From Pseudoalteromonas phenolica (GTDB taxonomy: Bacteria > Pseudomonadota > Gammaproteobacteria > Enterobacterales > Alteromonadaceae), in the NCBI RefSeq assembly GCF_005876835.1, contig NZ_PPSW01000024.1:62001-126000 (forward strand): a stretch of DNA of 64,000 nucleotides, written 5' to 3'. Below the pieces are notes generated by a model. It did no database searches. It was not told where the DNA came from and saw only the letters and a list, made by a program, of their open reading frames with translations. The translations under genes were made by a program, and so were the position numbers. Below, piece by piece: positions 18,452 through 28,067 of this stretch (its first letter is position 1; each line of letters opens with the position of its first letter).

Positions 18452-19075
18452 ATGAAGTCTATAAATCAATTTAATGAAAATGATGTAAAAATCACATCAA
18501 TTGAGCCGGTTTTTGATGGCTTCTTTAAAATTCATGCGTATAAATTTAATCATGCGCTTTTTGCTGGTGGTATGAGTCAAACTGTGCGCAGAGAAATACT
18601 AGAGCGCGGCCATGCTGTGGCTGTTTTACCGTACGATCCGAGTACAGATAATGTACTACTTATTGAGCAAATTCGCATAGGCGCGCTGGCAACAAAAGAC
18701 TCACCTTGGTTACTAGAATGTATTGCTGGCATGGCCGAGGGGTCGACTGACTATGAGGAAGTGGTTCGCAAAGAAGCCAAAGAAGAAGCCGGCTTAGAAC
18801 TGCAAGAACTTGAGTTTATGACATCATATTTATCAAGTCCTGGCGGTACCACTGAGCGATTATATTTATATCTGGCGAAAACAGACTTATCCAATGCAGG
18901 TGGTATCTATGGCTTAGATAACGAAGACGAAGATATCAAAGTGCATGTTATGCCTTATGATGAAGCGATTGCACGCCTAAACAGTGGAGAAATTGATAAC
19001 GCTGCGACTGTGATTAGTCTACAATGGTTAGCGTTAAATAAAGCTCGTATTTTGGAACAATGGCAAGCAGAGTAA
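18452..19075 (+). CDS. nudF: ADP-ribose diphosphatase (Nudix)
   Basis: The 207-residue protein aligns with E. coli NudF (LFAGGMSQTVRREILERGHAVAVLPYDP; LLIEQIRIGA; SPGGTTERLYLYLA). The enzyme cleaves ADP-ribose to AMP and ribose-5-phosphate. The Nudix box is recognisable around residues 92-114 (GMAEG...KEAKEEAGLEL), but the first box Glu is Thr and the Arg of RE is Lys. The EExG metal site is intact. It is the first gene of the nudF-yqiB-cpdA-yqiA-parE run and is divergent from tolC. Confidence 0.93.
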   Translation: MKSINQFNENDVKITSIEPVFDGFFKIHAYKFNHALFAGGMSQTVRREILERGHAVAVLPYDPSTDNVLLIEQIRIGALATKDSPWLLECIAGMAEGSTDYEEVVRKEAKEEAGLELQELEFMTSYLSSPGGTTERLYLYLAKTDLSNAGGIYGLDNEDEDIKVHVMPYDEAIARLNSGEIDNAATVISLQWLALNKARILEQWQAE

Positions 19076-19087
19076 AGAGGTGCACAG

Positions 19088-19543
19088 TTGAGTAATGTGG
19101 TTACTAGGCAAGCGTATATTCAATCTCTCCCTAAGTATATTACCTTATGTGAGCGTAACTACTTACGCGCGTTAAAAGTATTACCTGAAGAAGTGGTTGG
19201 CGAAAAGCGAAAAATCGTATTAGCCAATGCCAGTTACGAAGTACATATTGACGACTGTGCGAAATACACCACAGATATCTCGATTAAACAAACTTCAACA
19301 ATCAGCGACTATCTGCCTGAACTAGATATCGCTGTGCGTCTATACCATGATGCCAAGGTGGCCGAAGTGGTACATCATGATTTTCATCAGCGTATTAAGC
19401 CCTCATACGGTTATCCTAACCCGAGTATGCATCACAAAGATGAAAAATATCAGCTGAATGCTTTTTTAGGCGACTGGCTGATGGCATGTCTAGAAAGTGG
19501 TCGAGTACCTTTAAACTGGGATGTGAACAATGGCATGGTTTGA
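19088..19543 (+). CDS. yqiB: DUF1249 protein YqiB
   Basis: This 151-residue cytosolic protein has the DUF1249 pattern: a CERNYLRALKVLP helix, YEVHIDDCAKYTTDISIKQT, LDIAVRLYHDAKVAEVVHHD and the closing HHKDEKYQLNAFLGDWLMACL. Function is unknown. The start is TTG at 19088, supported by AGAGG at 19076-19080 immediately after the nudF stop; no ATG or GTG in frame fits better. Its end overlaps cpdA by 14 nt, so translation is coupled. Confidence 0.9.
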   Translation: MSNVVTRQAYIQSLPKYITLCERNYLRALKVLPEEVVGEKRKIVLANASYEVHIDDCAKYTTDISIKQTSTISDYLPELDIAVRLYHDAKVAEVVHHDFHQRIKPSYGYPNPSMHHKDEKYQLNAFLGDWLMACLESGRVPLNWDVNNGMV

Positions 19544-20303
19544 ACAAGCTTATACTTTTGATACTCGCCATTTAAAGCTTGCTCATTTTACTGATTGTCA
19601 CTTATTCGCTAACAGAGAAGGTGAATATTTTTCTGTTAATACAGCGAGCAATTTAACGGCAACCTTCGATTTCCTTGCTACACAGCAATTAGATGCGGCA
19701 ATATTTGGTGGCGATATTACCCAAGATCATACTACTGAGTCTTATCAGTTGTTTTCTGAACTGCTTAAAAAAAGTGGTTTAACTTGTCCTGTCTTTTGGT
19801 TGCCTGGGAATCACGATGAACCCTGTGAGTATGCAGCGATTGAAAACACTCAAATACTGCCACATAAAAAACTAGTTGCAGATGGCGTTGAAGTATTACT
19901 ACTGAATTCAAAAGGCGACACGCCAGCAGGCTGGTGTAAGCAAAGTCACTTAGAAGAATTAAACACGCTTTTGCATGAAACTGAAAACCATGTGCTCGCG
20001 CTATGTCATCACCATCCAGTGCCAATCAACGGGTATTTAGATAAACACATTTTAGAAAATGGGCCGCAGTTATTAAACGCTTTGGTTAATAGCGAAAAAG
20101 TAAAAGCGCTTATTCACGGCCATGTGCATAACGATTACTCGCAAAGCTTTAGAGGGTTGCCTGTGTTAGCAACACCTGCCACTTCGATTCAGTTTTCTAA
20201 AGCAACGCCTAATTGGCAGCAGCAAAACTTGGGGCCCGCAGTGCGTTTAATTGAGTTCTCGCGTTCAGCATTTAAAACAGAGGTGGTATGGTTAAACGCG
20301 TAA
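19530..20303 (+). CDS. cpdA: 3',5'-cyclic-AMP phosphodiesterase
   Basis: The 257-residue class III cAMP phosphodiesterase is a calcineurin-fold metalloenzyme. Metal-ligand motifs appear in order: FTDCHLF (D-x-H), FGGDITQD (GGD), WLPGNHDE (GNHD), ALCHHHPVPI and LIHGHVHNDY (GHxH). It lowers cAMP and so modulates CRP signalling. Its start overlaps yqiB by 14 nt and its end overlaps yqiA by 16 nt. Confidence 0.95.
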   Translation: MAWFEQAYTFDTRHLKLAHFTDCHLFANREGEYFSVNTASNLTATFDFLATQQLDAAIFGGDITQDHTTESYQLFSELLKKSGLTCPVFWLPGNHDEPCEYAAIENTQILPHKKLVADGVEVLLLNSKGDTPAGWCKQSHLEELNTLLHETENHVLALCHHHPVPINGYLDKHILENGPQLLNALVNSEKVKALIHGHVHNDYSQSFRGLPVLATPATSIQFSKATPNWQQQNLGPAVRLIEFSRSAFKTEVVWLNA

Positions 20304-20908
20304 TTTATATCCACGGGTTTAATAGCTCAGAGAAGTCATTTAAAGCGCAACAGTTTGGGCAATGGATATCAACGCATTATCCTGATATTGAGTACACCTC
20401 ACCGAGATTACACTTTGATCCCAGAATTGCCATCATTCAGCTAACACAGCTTATTGACCAGCATACGGTGTTGTTGGGTAGTTCACTAGGAGGATATTAT
20501 GCTACCTATTTGTCGCAGTTGCATAACATTAAAGCAGTTGTGATTAATCCGGCAGTTAAGCCTTTTGAATTATTAGCAGATTACTTGGGACCGCAGTATA
20601 ATCCCTATCAAGACATGCACTACGAACTTACCTTAGAGCATGTTGCTGCACTAAAGTCGTTTTATGTTGAGACGCTTTCTCAGCCAAGCAATATTTTATT
20701 GCTGCAACAAATGGGCGATGAAGTGCTTCCATTTCATCAAGCGGTTGATTATTTCAAACAAAGCGCGCAACATGTAGAGTTTGCCGGTGATCACAGTTTT
20801 ATGGGTTTTGAACGCTACTTTGACACCGTTGCCAAATTTCTTAAAATCACGTACAACAAATCGAATAAAAAAGATAAAGAATTAAGCCATGAGCCAGCAG
20901 AATTATAA
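20288..20908 (+). CDS. yqiA: YqiA/YcfP family alpha/beta-fold esterase
   Basis: This 206-residue small alpha/beta hydrolase has IYIHGFNSSEKSFKAQ at the N-terminus, the nucleophile elbow LGSSLGGYYATYL, VINPAVKPFELL, a late acidic residue in QQMGDEVLPFH, and the catalytic His in GDHSFMGFE. E. coli YqiA hydrolyses short acyl esters and CoA thioesters in vitro. The 3' end overlaps parE by 20 nt, as in other gammaproteobacteria. Confidence 0.92.
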   Translation: MVKRVIYIHGFNSSEKSFKAQQFGQWISTHYPDIEYTSPRLHFDPRIAIIQLTQLIDQHTVLLGSSLGGYYATYLSQLHNIKAVVINPAVKPFELLADYLGPQYNPYQDMHYELTLEHVAALKSFYVETLSQPSNILLLQQMGDEVLPFHQAVDYFKQSAQHVEFAGDHSFMGFERYFDTVAKFLKITYNKSNKKDKELSHEPAEL

Positions 20909-22778
20909 TGCCGAAGCGATAGAAGTTTTAAACGGGTTAGAGCCTGTAAAACGTCGCCCGGGAATGTACACAGATACCACTCGACCTAATCATTTAGGCC
21001 AAGAAGTAATAGATAACAGTGTTGATGAAGCATTAGCTGGCCACGCAACCAAGATTGACGTCATCCTGCATGAAGATAACTCACTAGAGGTTATCGATGA
21101 TGGCCGAGGTATGCCAATTGATATTCACCCTGAAGAAGGCATTCCTGGGGTAGAGCTGATCCTGACCAAACTGCATGCTGGTGGTAAGTTCTCAAACAAA
21201 AATTATCAGTTTTCAGGTGGTCTACACGGGGTAGGTATTTCAGTCGTAAACGCCTTATCAACACGTGTTGAAATTAGCGTGCGTCGTGATGCTCAAGTCT
21301 ATGAAATGGCATTTGAAAACGGCGATAAAGTACAAGACCTAGAAGTGACGGGCACGGTAGGTAAGCGTAATACAGGTACTTCAGTCCACTTTTGGCCTGA
21401 TGCAAGTTACTTCGACTCAGCAAACTTCTCTTTATCTAGGCTTAATCACTTACTAAAAGCCAAAGCGGTATTATGCCCAGGCTTACGCATTCGCTTTATC
21501 AATAAGCAAACAAAAGAAACGCAAGAATGGCACTATGAAGCTGGCCTTGAAGATTACTTAAAAGACGCAGCAAGTGGTTTCGAAGTATTACCAAAATCGC
21601 CTTTTACTGGCAGCTTTAGTGGCTCAACAGAAGGTGTTGATTGGGCGCTACACTGGTTACCTGAAGGTGGCGAGTCAATCGCAGAAAGCTATGTAAACCT
21701 AATACCGACAGCACAGGGTGGTACACACGTCAATGGTCTTCGCCAAGGTCTATTAGAGGCAATGCGTGAGTTTTGTGAATTCCGTAACTTATTGCCCCGA
21801 GGTGTGAAGCTAACTCCAGACGATATCTGGGATAAATGTAGCTACGTATTATCGGTTAAGATGCAAGATCCACAATTCGCAGGTCAAACCAAAGAAAAGC
21901 TATCTTCGCGTTCATGTGCGACCTTTGTATCGGGCATTGTAAAAGATGCATTTAGTCTATGGCTAAACGAGCATACAGAAACGGCTGAACTACTGGCTGA
22001 ATTGTGTATCAGCAATGCGCAAAAACGTATGCGCGCAGCGAAAAAAGTGGTGCGTAAAAAGGTTACATCAGGTCCTGCATTACCGGGTAAACTCACCGAC
22101 TGTTCGGGCAGCGAAACAGAGCGTTCTGAGCTATTTTTAGTAGAGGGTGACTCGGCGGGGGGGTCTGCGAAGCAAGCCCGAGACCGTGAATTCCAAGCTA
22201 TCATGCCACTGCGCGGTAAAATCCTAAATACCTGGGAAGTTGAATCAGGACAAATTCTAGCATCTCAAGAAGTACATGATATTTCAGTCGCTTTAGGTAT
22301 CGACCCTGATTCAACTGATTTATCGGGCTTGCGCTATGGCAAAATTTGTATTCTTGCCGATGCTGATTCGGATGGATTACACATTGCGACACTCTTGTGT
22401 GCGCTATTTGTTAAGCACTTCCCAACCTTAGTCAAAGCAGGCCATGTGTATGTGGCAATGCCGCCATTATTCCGTATTGATATTGGTAAAGAAGTTTATT
22501 ACGCGCTCGATGAAGACGAAAAGCGTGGTATTTTAGATAGAATTGAAGCCGAGAAAAAACGCGGCAAAGTGAACGTACAGCGATTTAAAGGTCTGGGTGA
22601 AATGAACCCAATGCAGTTACGTGAAACAACCATGGACCCTAATACGCGCCGTCTCGTACAGCTGACATTAGACGAAGAAGAGCACACCATTGAAATGATG
22701 GATATGCTGCTTGCGAAAAAGCGCTCGGGTGACCGTAAAACTTGGCTTGAAGAGCATGGCGACAGAGCCGAAGTGTAA
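20889..22778 (+). CDS. parE: DNA topoisomerase IV subunit B
   Basis: The 629-residue subunit has a GHKL ATPase domain (EVIDNSVDEALAGH, VIDDGRGMPIDIHP, GGLHGVGISVVNALS), the transducer domain, and a TOPRIM domain (LVEGDSAGGSAKQARDREFQAIMPLRGKILN; ILADADSDGLHIATLL). It ends with the GLGEMNPMQLRETTMDP motif. With ParC it decatenates replicated chromosomes. It is translationally coupled to yqiA. Confidence 0.98.
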   Translation: MSQQNYNAEAIEVLNGLEPVKRRPGMYTDTTRPNHLGQEVIDNSVDEALAGHATKIDVILHEDNSLEVIDDGRGMPIDIHPEEGIPGVELILTKLHAGGKFSNKNYQFSGGLHGVGISVVNALSTRVEISVRRDAQVYEMAFENGDKVQDLEVTGTVGKRNTGTSVHFWPDASYFDSANFSLSRLNHLLKAKAVLCPGLRIRFINKQTKETQEWHYEAGLEDYLKDAASGFEVLPKSPFTGSFSGSTEGVDWALHWLPEGGESIAESYVNLIPTAQGGTHVNGLRQGLLEAMREFCEFRNLLPRGVKLTPDDIWDKCSYVLSVKMQDPQFAGQTKEKLSSRSCATFVSGIVKDAFSLWLNEHTETAELLAELCISNAQKRMRAAKKVVRKKVTSGPALPGKLTDCSGSETERSELFLVEGDSAGGSAKQARDREFQAIMPLRGKILNTWEVESGQILASQEVHDISVALGIDPDSTDLSGLRYGKICILADADSDGLHIATLLCALFVKHFPTLVKAGHVYVAMPPLFRIDIGKEVYYALDEDEKRGILDRIEAEKKRGKVNVQRFKGLGEMNPMQLRETTMDPNTRRLVQLTLDEEEHTIEMMDMLLAKKRSGDRKTWLEEHGDRAEV

Positions 22779-22799
22779 GAATAGAGTTTAAAATTGAAT

Positions 22800-22829
22800 A
22801 GCCGCTAAACGATTTCATCGCTAGCGGCT
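22800..22829 (+). terminator. Hairpin between parE and parC
   Basis: AGCCGCTA pairs with TAGCGGCT, with an inner CGAT/ATCG extension. The T-tract is weak (TTGTACGTTTT), so termination is likely partial. Confidence 0.5.
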
Positions 22830-22891
22830 TTGTACGTTTTGTTCATTTCAGTTAATGAAAACGTATAAAGATAATAACAATAGGGCGCGAT

Positions 22892-25189
22892 ATGACAGAT
22901 CCGCAAGCCTTGTCATTGCAAGGCATAGAACAGCAAACTATGGGGCGCTTCACTGAAGACGCTTACCTCAATTATTCCATGTACGTGATCATGGACCGTG
23001 CCTTGCCGCACATAGGTGATGGCTTAAAGCCTGTACAACGTCGTATTGTGTATGCGATGAGCGAACTGGGCCTTTCAGCCGCTGCGAAGTATAAAAAGTC
23101 AGCGCGTACAGTCGGTGATGTACTGGGTAAATACCACCCTCACGGTGACAGTGCATGTTACGAAGCCATGGTATTAATGGCGCAACCATTCTCTTATCGC
23201 TATCCGCTCGTTGATGGTCAAGGTAACTGGGGTGCCGCAGACGATCCTAAGTCGTTCGCGGCAATGCGTTATACCGAAGCCCGATTATCCAAATTCTCAG
23301 AAGTGCTGTTAAAAGAACTTGGTCAAGGCACCGTTGATTGGACTCCGAACTTTGACGGCACCATGAACGAGCCGTTAGTGTTGCCTGCGCGTTTACCGCA
23401 TATTCTTCTTAATGGTGTAACGGGTATTGCCGTTGGTATGGCGACGGATATTCCGCCACACAATGTACGTGAATTAGCGTCTGCTTGCTGTACGTTACTA
23501 GATAAGCCGAAAACAACGTTAGAAGAGTTATTAGAGGTAGTTCAGGCACCAGATTACCCAACCGATGCTGAAATCATCACGCCAAAAGCGGATATTCAGA
23601 AAATCTATACTACGGGTAAAGGCTCAATAAAAATGCGTGCTGTGTACGCCGAAGAGCAGGGCGAAGTAGTGATAACGGCTTTACCGCATCAGTGCTCGGG
23701 TGCAAAAGTGCTAGAGCAAATTGCAGCGCAAATGACGGCGAAAAAGCTGCCTATGGTCGCCGACCTTCGCGATGAATCAGATCACGAAAACCCAACGCGC
23801 ATTGTGATTGTCCCACGTTCAAATCGAGTTAAAGTTGAGCCTCTGATGGCGCACTTATTTGCAACCACTGATTTAGAAAAGAGCTACCGTGTTAACCTAA
23901 ATATGATTGGCTTAGATGGCAGACCGCAAGTTAAAGATTTACGCTCAATCTTAGCGGAATGGCTTGTGTTCCGCCGTGAAACAGTGCGTCGTCGTTTGCA
24001 GTATCGTTTAGATAAAGTACTTGCTCGACTGCATATTTTAGAAGGTTTAATGATCGCCTTCTTAAATATCGACGAAGTCATCGAAATTATCCGTAATGAA
24101 GATAACCCAAAAGCAGAGTTGATGTCGCGCTTTGGCCTATCTGACAAGCAAGCTGAGGCCATTCTTGATCTAAAACTTCGTCATTTAGCGAAGTTAGAAG
24201 AGATGAAAATCAAAGGCGAGCAAGATGAACTTGCGGCAGAGCGTGACAAGTTAGAGCTAACACTTGGCTCTGAACGTCGTATGTCGACCTTGATGAAAAA
24301 AGAAATTCAAGAAGCCGCAGAGCTTTATGGTGATGAACGCCGCTCGCCTGTGGTTGAGCGTGGTGAATCAAAAGCCTTAAGTGAAAAAGACTTAATTCCT
24401 TCAGAAGCCGTTACTGTGGTGCTATCTGAAAAAGGCTGGGCACGTGTTGCTAAAGGCCATGATATTGATGCAGAAGGCTTAAATTATCGTTCAGGCGATG
24501 AATATAAAGCCTCAGCACGGGGTAAGAGCAACCAACCTGCCGTATTCTTAGACAGTACAGGGCGCGCGTTTGCGACTGATGCCCACAGCTTACCGTCAGC
24601 CAGAAGTCAAGGTGAACCAATGACAGGTCGCTTTAGCTTAGCGGGTGGCGCGACATTTGAACATGTGGTGATGGGCGAAGAAGAAGAGCTTTACCTGATG
24701 GCCACTGATGGCGGTTATGGCTTCATTACTGGCTTTAATGACTTAGTCAGTAAGAATAAAAATGGTAAAGCGCTAGTAACTGTGCCAAAAGGAGCTGAGC
24801 TCATAGCACCTATCTCTGTGAATGATGTTGCAACCGATCGCTGTATGGCAATTTCAAATGAAGGTCGAATGCTTATTTTCCCACTGCGTGATTTGCCAAA
24901 ACTGGCTAAAGGTAAAGGTAATAAGATCATCTCTATTCCAAGTGCGAAAGTACAAGCGCGTGAAGAATTTGTAAAAGTACTTGCGTGTGTGCCTGATGGT
25001 GCATCGGTTACATTACATGCAGGTAAGCGCAAACTAACCCTTAAGCCAAGTGATTTAGAACATTACTATGGTGAACGTGGTCGTCGTGGTAATAAATTAC
25101 CAAGAGGGCTTCAGCGTGTTGATGAATACGAAATTGAGTTTACTAAAGCGGAGCCTATTGAAGAGGTCTCGTCAGAAAGCTCAGAGTAA
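22892..25189 (+). CDS. parC: DNA topoisomerase IV subunit A
   Basis: This 765-residue subunit has the breakage-reunion domain with catalytic Tyr127 ([11 protein letters not shown]). The quinolone-resistance region [15 protein letters not shown] has Ser87 and Glu91, the wild-type residues equivalent to E. coli Ser80/Glu84, so no target mutation for fluoroquinolones is present there. A coiled coil (about 400-470) and C-terminal beta-pinwheel blades follow. The C-terminus keeps the acidic tail. It is 113 nt downstream of parE and probably has its own promoter. Confidence 0.98.
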   Translation: MTDPQALSLQGIEQQTMGRFTEDAYLNYSMYVIMDRALPHIGDGLKPVQRRIVYAMSELGLSAAAKYKKSARTVGDVLGKYHPHGDSACYEAMVLMAQPFSYRYPLVDGQGNWGAADDPKSFAAMRYTEARLSKFSEVLLKELGQGTVDWTPNFDGTMNEPLVLPARLPHILLNGVTGIAVGMATDIPPHNVRELASACCTLLDKPKTTLEELLEVVQAPDYPTDAEIITPKADIQKIYTTGKGSIKMRAVYAEEQGEVVITALPHQCSGAKVLEQIAAQMTAKKLPMVADLRDESDHENPTRIVIVPRSNRVKVEPLMAHLFATTDLEKSYRVNLNMIGLDGRPQVKDLRSILAEWLVFRRETVRRRLQYRLDKVLARLHILEGLMIAFLNIDEVIEIIRNEDNPKAELMSRFGLSDKQAEAILDLKLRHLAKLEEMKIKGEQDELAAERDKLELTLGSERRMSTLMKKEIQEAAELYGDERRSPVVERGESKALSEKDLIPSEAVTVVLSEKGWARVAKGHDIDAEGLNYRSGDEYKASARGKSNQPAVFLDSTGRAFATDAHSLPSARSQGEPMTGRFSLAGGATFEHVVMGEEEELYLMATDGGYGFITGFNDLVSKNKNGKALVTVPKGAELIAPISVNDVATDRCMAISNEGRMLIFPLRDLPKLAKGKGNKIISIPSAKVQAREEFVKVLACVPDGASVTLHAGKRKLTLKPSDLEHYYGERGRRGNKLPRGLQRVDEYEIEFTKAEPIEEVSSESSE

Positions 25190-25203
25190 GCATTTAAGCT
25201 TTG

Positions 25204-25228
25204 AAAGCCCGCAATTGCGGGCTTTTTT
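25204..25228 (+). terminator. parC terminator
   Basis: The inverted repeat GCCCGCAATTGCGGGC is a perfect 8-bp stem without a separate loop. It is flanked by AAA on the left and TTTTTT on the right. Confidence 0.9.
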
Positions 25229-25354
25229 AATGGCTAATCGTATTAGCTAATTATCTGAACTATAAAAATAAAATTTCGTGTCGGGTAAAAGTCGTGGTTG
25301 AGTTGCTGTACTTTGTTCATAGTGACCTCGTTGGAAGCAAGGAAATAAGAAATA

Positions 25355-25813
25355 ATGGTTTTAAAACAATTAAGAGTCAGTCGGCACTTAACTCAAGAGC
25401 AGTTAGCTGAAATGTCTGGTCTCAATGTTCGTACAATTCAGCGAATTGAAAGTGGTCATAATGCCAGTTTGGAATCATTAAAATGCCTTGCCTCTGTTTT
25501 AGAAGTGAATGTAGATACATTGCAACAAACGAGGTTAGATATGAAAACACAAGAAGAGTTATGGCAAGCTGCGCCACTGTGGGTCAGATGTTGGTTTGCT
25601 TTAAATTATCTCAATTTAACGCCGTCAAAACGTGCGACAGTTCGGGCATTATTTACTTGTCACATAAGTGGTTATTTATTCTGTTTACTAGGCCTGATCA
25701 GTCAGCCAGCACTGGCGGGCGGCATCATTATGTTGGGAGTCGGGTATTTCTTCAATTTTTGTTTATGGCTTGGCAATAAGTATAGTATCTGGAGTGATGC
25801 AGAGCAGACTTAA
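25355..25813 (+). CDS. XRE-family HTH regulator with C-terminal 2TM domain
   Basis: The 152-residue protein starts with a helix-turn-helix (LRVSRHLTQEQLAEMSGLNVRTIQRIESG, residues 5-34). It ends with two hydrophobic helices separated by a short turn (about 100-140), the 2TM arrangement seen in several proteobacterial HTH proteins. It probably binds DNA while membrane-anchored and may sense an envelope signal; the target is unknown. It stands alone between parC and the amidohydrolase gene. Confidence 0.85.
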   Translation: MVLKQLRVSRHLTQEQLAEMSGLNVRTIQRIESGHNASLESLKCLASVLEVNVDTLQQTRLDMKTQEELWQAAPLWVRCWFALNYLNLTPSKRATVRALFTCHISGYLFCLLGLISQPALAGGIIMLGVGYFFNFCLWLGNKYSIWSDAEQT

Positions 25814-25838
25814 TTCATTACGTGCTGTCAGTTTCTAA

Positions 25839-25902
25839 AGTGAGTATTAGACCAGTTGCTATTGGCGAAAAGCAACTGAAGCTGATAAGTTTAATGCTCA
25901 CT
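25839..25902 (+). repeat. Nested inverted repeats upstream of the M20 amidohydrolase
   Basis: An outer imperfect stem (AGTGAG-ATTA with TAAT-CTCACT) encloses a perfect 8-bp inner stem, CAGTTGCT (25853-25860) / AGCAACTG (25871-25878). There is no T-tract. It could be a 5'-leader RNA structure of the downstream gene or a weak 3' structure of the HTH gene. Confidence 0.5.
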
Positions 25903-25926
25903 TATTACACAAGATAAAAACAAAAA

Positions 25927-27234
25927 ATGAAAAAACTGACTCTTAGCTTAGCCTTATTACTCAGTGCTAATATTCACGCTCTAGATTTAGATAAATCGGT
26001 TCAACAAAGTTTACCTAAACTCAATCAGCTTTATTTACACCTGCACCAGAATCCAGAATTGTCCTATCAAGAAGAGCAAACAGGTAAGCGTTTAGCTAAA
26101 GAGCTAGAACAGCTTGGTTTTGATGTGACTAGCAATGTGGGTGGTTTTGGCGTAGTTGGTTTATATAAAAATGGCAACGGCCCAACTGTGATGATCCGCG
26201 CGGATACGGATGGGTTACCTATTGTTGAGCAGACAGGTAAACCGTATGCGTCAAAAGTAAATGTGCTAGATAAGCATAATAATCAGGTCGGTGTTATGCA
26301 TGGCTGTGCTCACGATATTCACATGACCAGTATGATCGGTTCTGCTGAGCAGTTAATAAAGCATAAAGACCAATGGCAAGGGACCCTGATGATGGTTGCT
26401 CAGCCTGCTGAAGAAGTCGGGGGCGGTGCCAAAGCCATGATCAAAGAGGGATTATTTAAGCAGTTTGCAAAACCTGATTATGTGTTGGGTTTACATACCA
26501 GTGCATCCCTCCCTGCTGGGCAAGTGGCAATCGCACCAGGCTATGCGCTAGCAAACGTGGATTCGGTAGATATTTCAGTCAAAGGCAAAGGCGGACATGG
26601 TGCGTACCCACATACCACTATCGACCCTGTGGTATTAGCATCTCGCATTGTTTTAGGTCTGCAAACCATAACCAGCCGAGAAATTTCACCGCTTAAGCCA
26701 TCTGTCATTACTGTCGGTTCAATTCACGGTGGTTCAAAGCACAATATTATTTCAAATGAAGTAAAGTTACAGCTAACGCTCCGCTCATACGACCCCGCGG
26801 TGCGAGAGCAGCAAATTGCGGCGATTAAACGCTTAACTGCTGGCATTGCACAAAGTGCCGGGTTAGATGAGTCGCTTTATCCTGAAGTGTTGGTGCATGA
26901 ATCGGAGTCTATTCCATCAACTTATAACAATCCTGAACTTGCAACTCGTATGACGAAGAGCATTAAACAGGAGTTAGGTGACTCGCAGGTTGTCAAAGCT
27001 GAGCCTGTTATGGCGGGCGAAGACTTTGGTTTATTTGGCCGTACCGAAGAAAACATTCCAATTACCATTTTCTGGCTAGGTGGGGTTGAGCCAAGCAGCT
27101 ATCAAGCCGCAATGCAAAGTGGTGAGTCTCTACCTTCATTACACTCAAGCAAGTTTGCACCAGATTATGAACTGGCAGTACATACGGGTGTAAGAGCCAT
27201 GACAGCCAGTGCACTTGATCTTTTTAAACAGTAG
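25927..27234 (+). CDS. Secreted M20D family amidohydrolase
   Basis: The 435-residue protein has a signal peptide (MKKLTLSLALLLSANIHA) and an M20 peptidase-like dinuclear metalloenzyme domain. Motifs are MIRADTDGLPI, the metal site HGCAHDIHM (HACGHD in most relatives), the catalytic Glu pair AQPAEEVGGGA, the GKGGHGAYPHTTIDP dimerisation/lid strand, and MAGEDFGLFG near the C-terminus. Relatives hydrolyse N-acyl amino acids, hippurate or indole-acetyl conjugates. The periplasmic location suggests scavenging; the substrate is not predictable. Confidence 0.9.
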   Translation: MKKLTLSLALLLSANIHALDLDKSVQQSLPKLNQLYLHLHQNPELSYQEEQTGKRLAKELEQLGFDVTSNVGGFGVVGLYKNGNGPTVMIRADTDGLPIVEQTGKPYASKVNVLDKHNNQVGVMHGCAHDIHMTSMIGSAEQLIKHKDQWQGTLMMVAQPAEEVGGGAKAMIKEGLFKQFAKPDYVLGLHTSASLPAGQVAIAPGYALANVDSVDISVKGKGGHGAYPHTTIDPVVLASRIVLGLQTITSREISPLKPSVITVGSIHGGSKHNIISNEVKLQLTLRSYDPAVREQQIAAIKRLTAGIAQSAGLDESLYPEVLVHESESIPSTYNNPELATRMTKSIKQELGDSQVVKAEPVMAGEDFGLFGRTEENIPITIFWLGGVEPSSYQAAMQSGESLPSLHSSKFAPDYELAVHTGVRAMTASALDLFKQ

Positions 27235-27256
27235 TTTTTAATTCGTTAAAAGATAA

Positions 27257-27290
27257 AAGAGCCGCAAGATTATCTGCGGCTATTTTATTA
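27257..27290. terminator. Bidirectional terminator between the M20 gene and rluA
   Basis: AGCCGCA (27260-27266) pairs with TGCGGCT (27275-27281), with additional AGA/TCT pairing inside. An A-rich left flank and a T-rich right flank serve the converging genes. Confidence 0.75.
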
Positions 27291-27941
27291 AAAAGGCGCA
27301 GGCGTAGTAAAAGTCATCATCTTTTCAGTGCGAGGGTGCGCAATTTGCAACATCTCGGCATGCAGCTGTAAACGGTTTGCTGCCGCAAGTGCTTCACCTT
27401 TTGCATATAACCTGTCGCCTAAAATGACATGACCCAGTGATAACATGTGAACGCGTAATTGATGTGAGCGACCTGTGATTGGGGTAAGTTTTACGCGCGT
27501 TGCAGCTGCTTCATAGTCTAACACTTCAAAATGTGTCAAAGATGGTTTACCACTTTCGTGACACACCATTTGTTTTGGTCGGTTAGGCCAGTCGCAAGTT
27601 AGGGGTAAATTTACAGAGCCAGAAGGCTGTGCTAACTTGCCATGTACGCGGGCAATGTAATATTTGTTGGTTAAACGGTCTTGAAACTGAATGCTTAAAA
27701 AGCGATGCGCTTCTTTGTGCATAGCTAGACACAGCACGCCGGAGGTTGCCATATCCAAACGGTGCACGATACGTGCATTAGGGAAAACACGGTTTACTCG
27801 TGCAATTGCACAATCGGCATGCTTGGGGTCTTTACCGGGCACTGTTAACAGTCCACTAGGCTTGTTGATGACCAACATATCGTCATCTTGATACAGAATA
27901 TCTAAATATGGGTCTAGTGGGGGAGCATAGTTAAGTAGCAC
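27288..27941 (-). CDS. rluA: rRNA/tRNA pseudouridine synthase RluA
   Basis: This 217-residue protein has the RluA-family core: DDDMLVINKPSGLLTVPG, the catalytic motif RIVHRLDMATSGVL (Asp in HRLD), and ITGRSHQLRVHMLSLGHVILGDRLY. It lacks the N-terminal S4 domain, and the length equals E. coli RluA (219), which modifies 23S U746 and tRNA U32. Specificity is inferred from this similarity. Confidence 0.92.
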   Translation of the reverse strand: MLLNYAPPLDPYLDILYQDDDMLVINKPSGLLTVPGKDPKHADCAIARVNRVFPNARIVHRLDMATSGVLCLAMHKEAHRFLSIQFQDRLTNKYYIARVHGKLAQPSGSVNLPLTCDWPNRPKQMVCHESGKPSLTHFEVLDYEAAATRVKLTPITGRSHQLRVHMLSLGHVILGDRLYAKGEALAAANRLQLHAEMLQIAHPRTEKMMTFTTPAPF

Positions 27942-28015
27942 AGTAATACCTCGTTTTCAGCAAGGTCGCTATTCTACCCTAAGGCCAAGGCAATAAGCGA
28001 GTTAACTTCACATAC

Positions 28016-28043
28016 AAAAACAGACTCATAGGAGTCTGTTTTC
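28016..28043 (-). terminator. Chemoreceptor gene terminator
   Basis: An 11-bp stem AAAACAGACTC/GAGTCTGTTTT (28017-28042) with a 4-nt loop precedes TTTTTG on the minus strand, just downstream of the chemoreceptor stop. Confidence 0.85.
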
Positions 28044-28067
28044 AATTCATAAAGTTATCGATTTTCG

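Noticed and set aside
23140..23170. Quinolone resistance change in parC
   Set aside because: Ser87 and Glu91 are the wild-type residues at the resistance positions.
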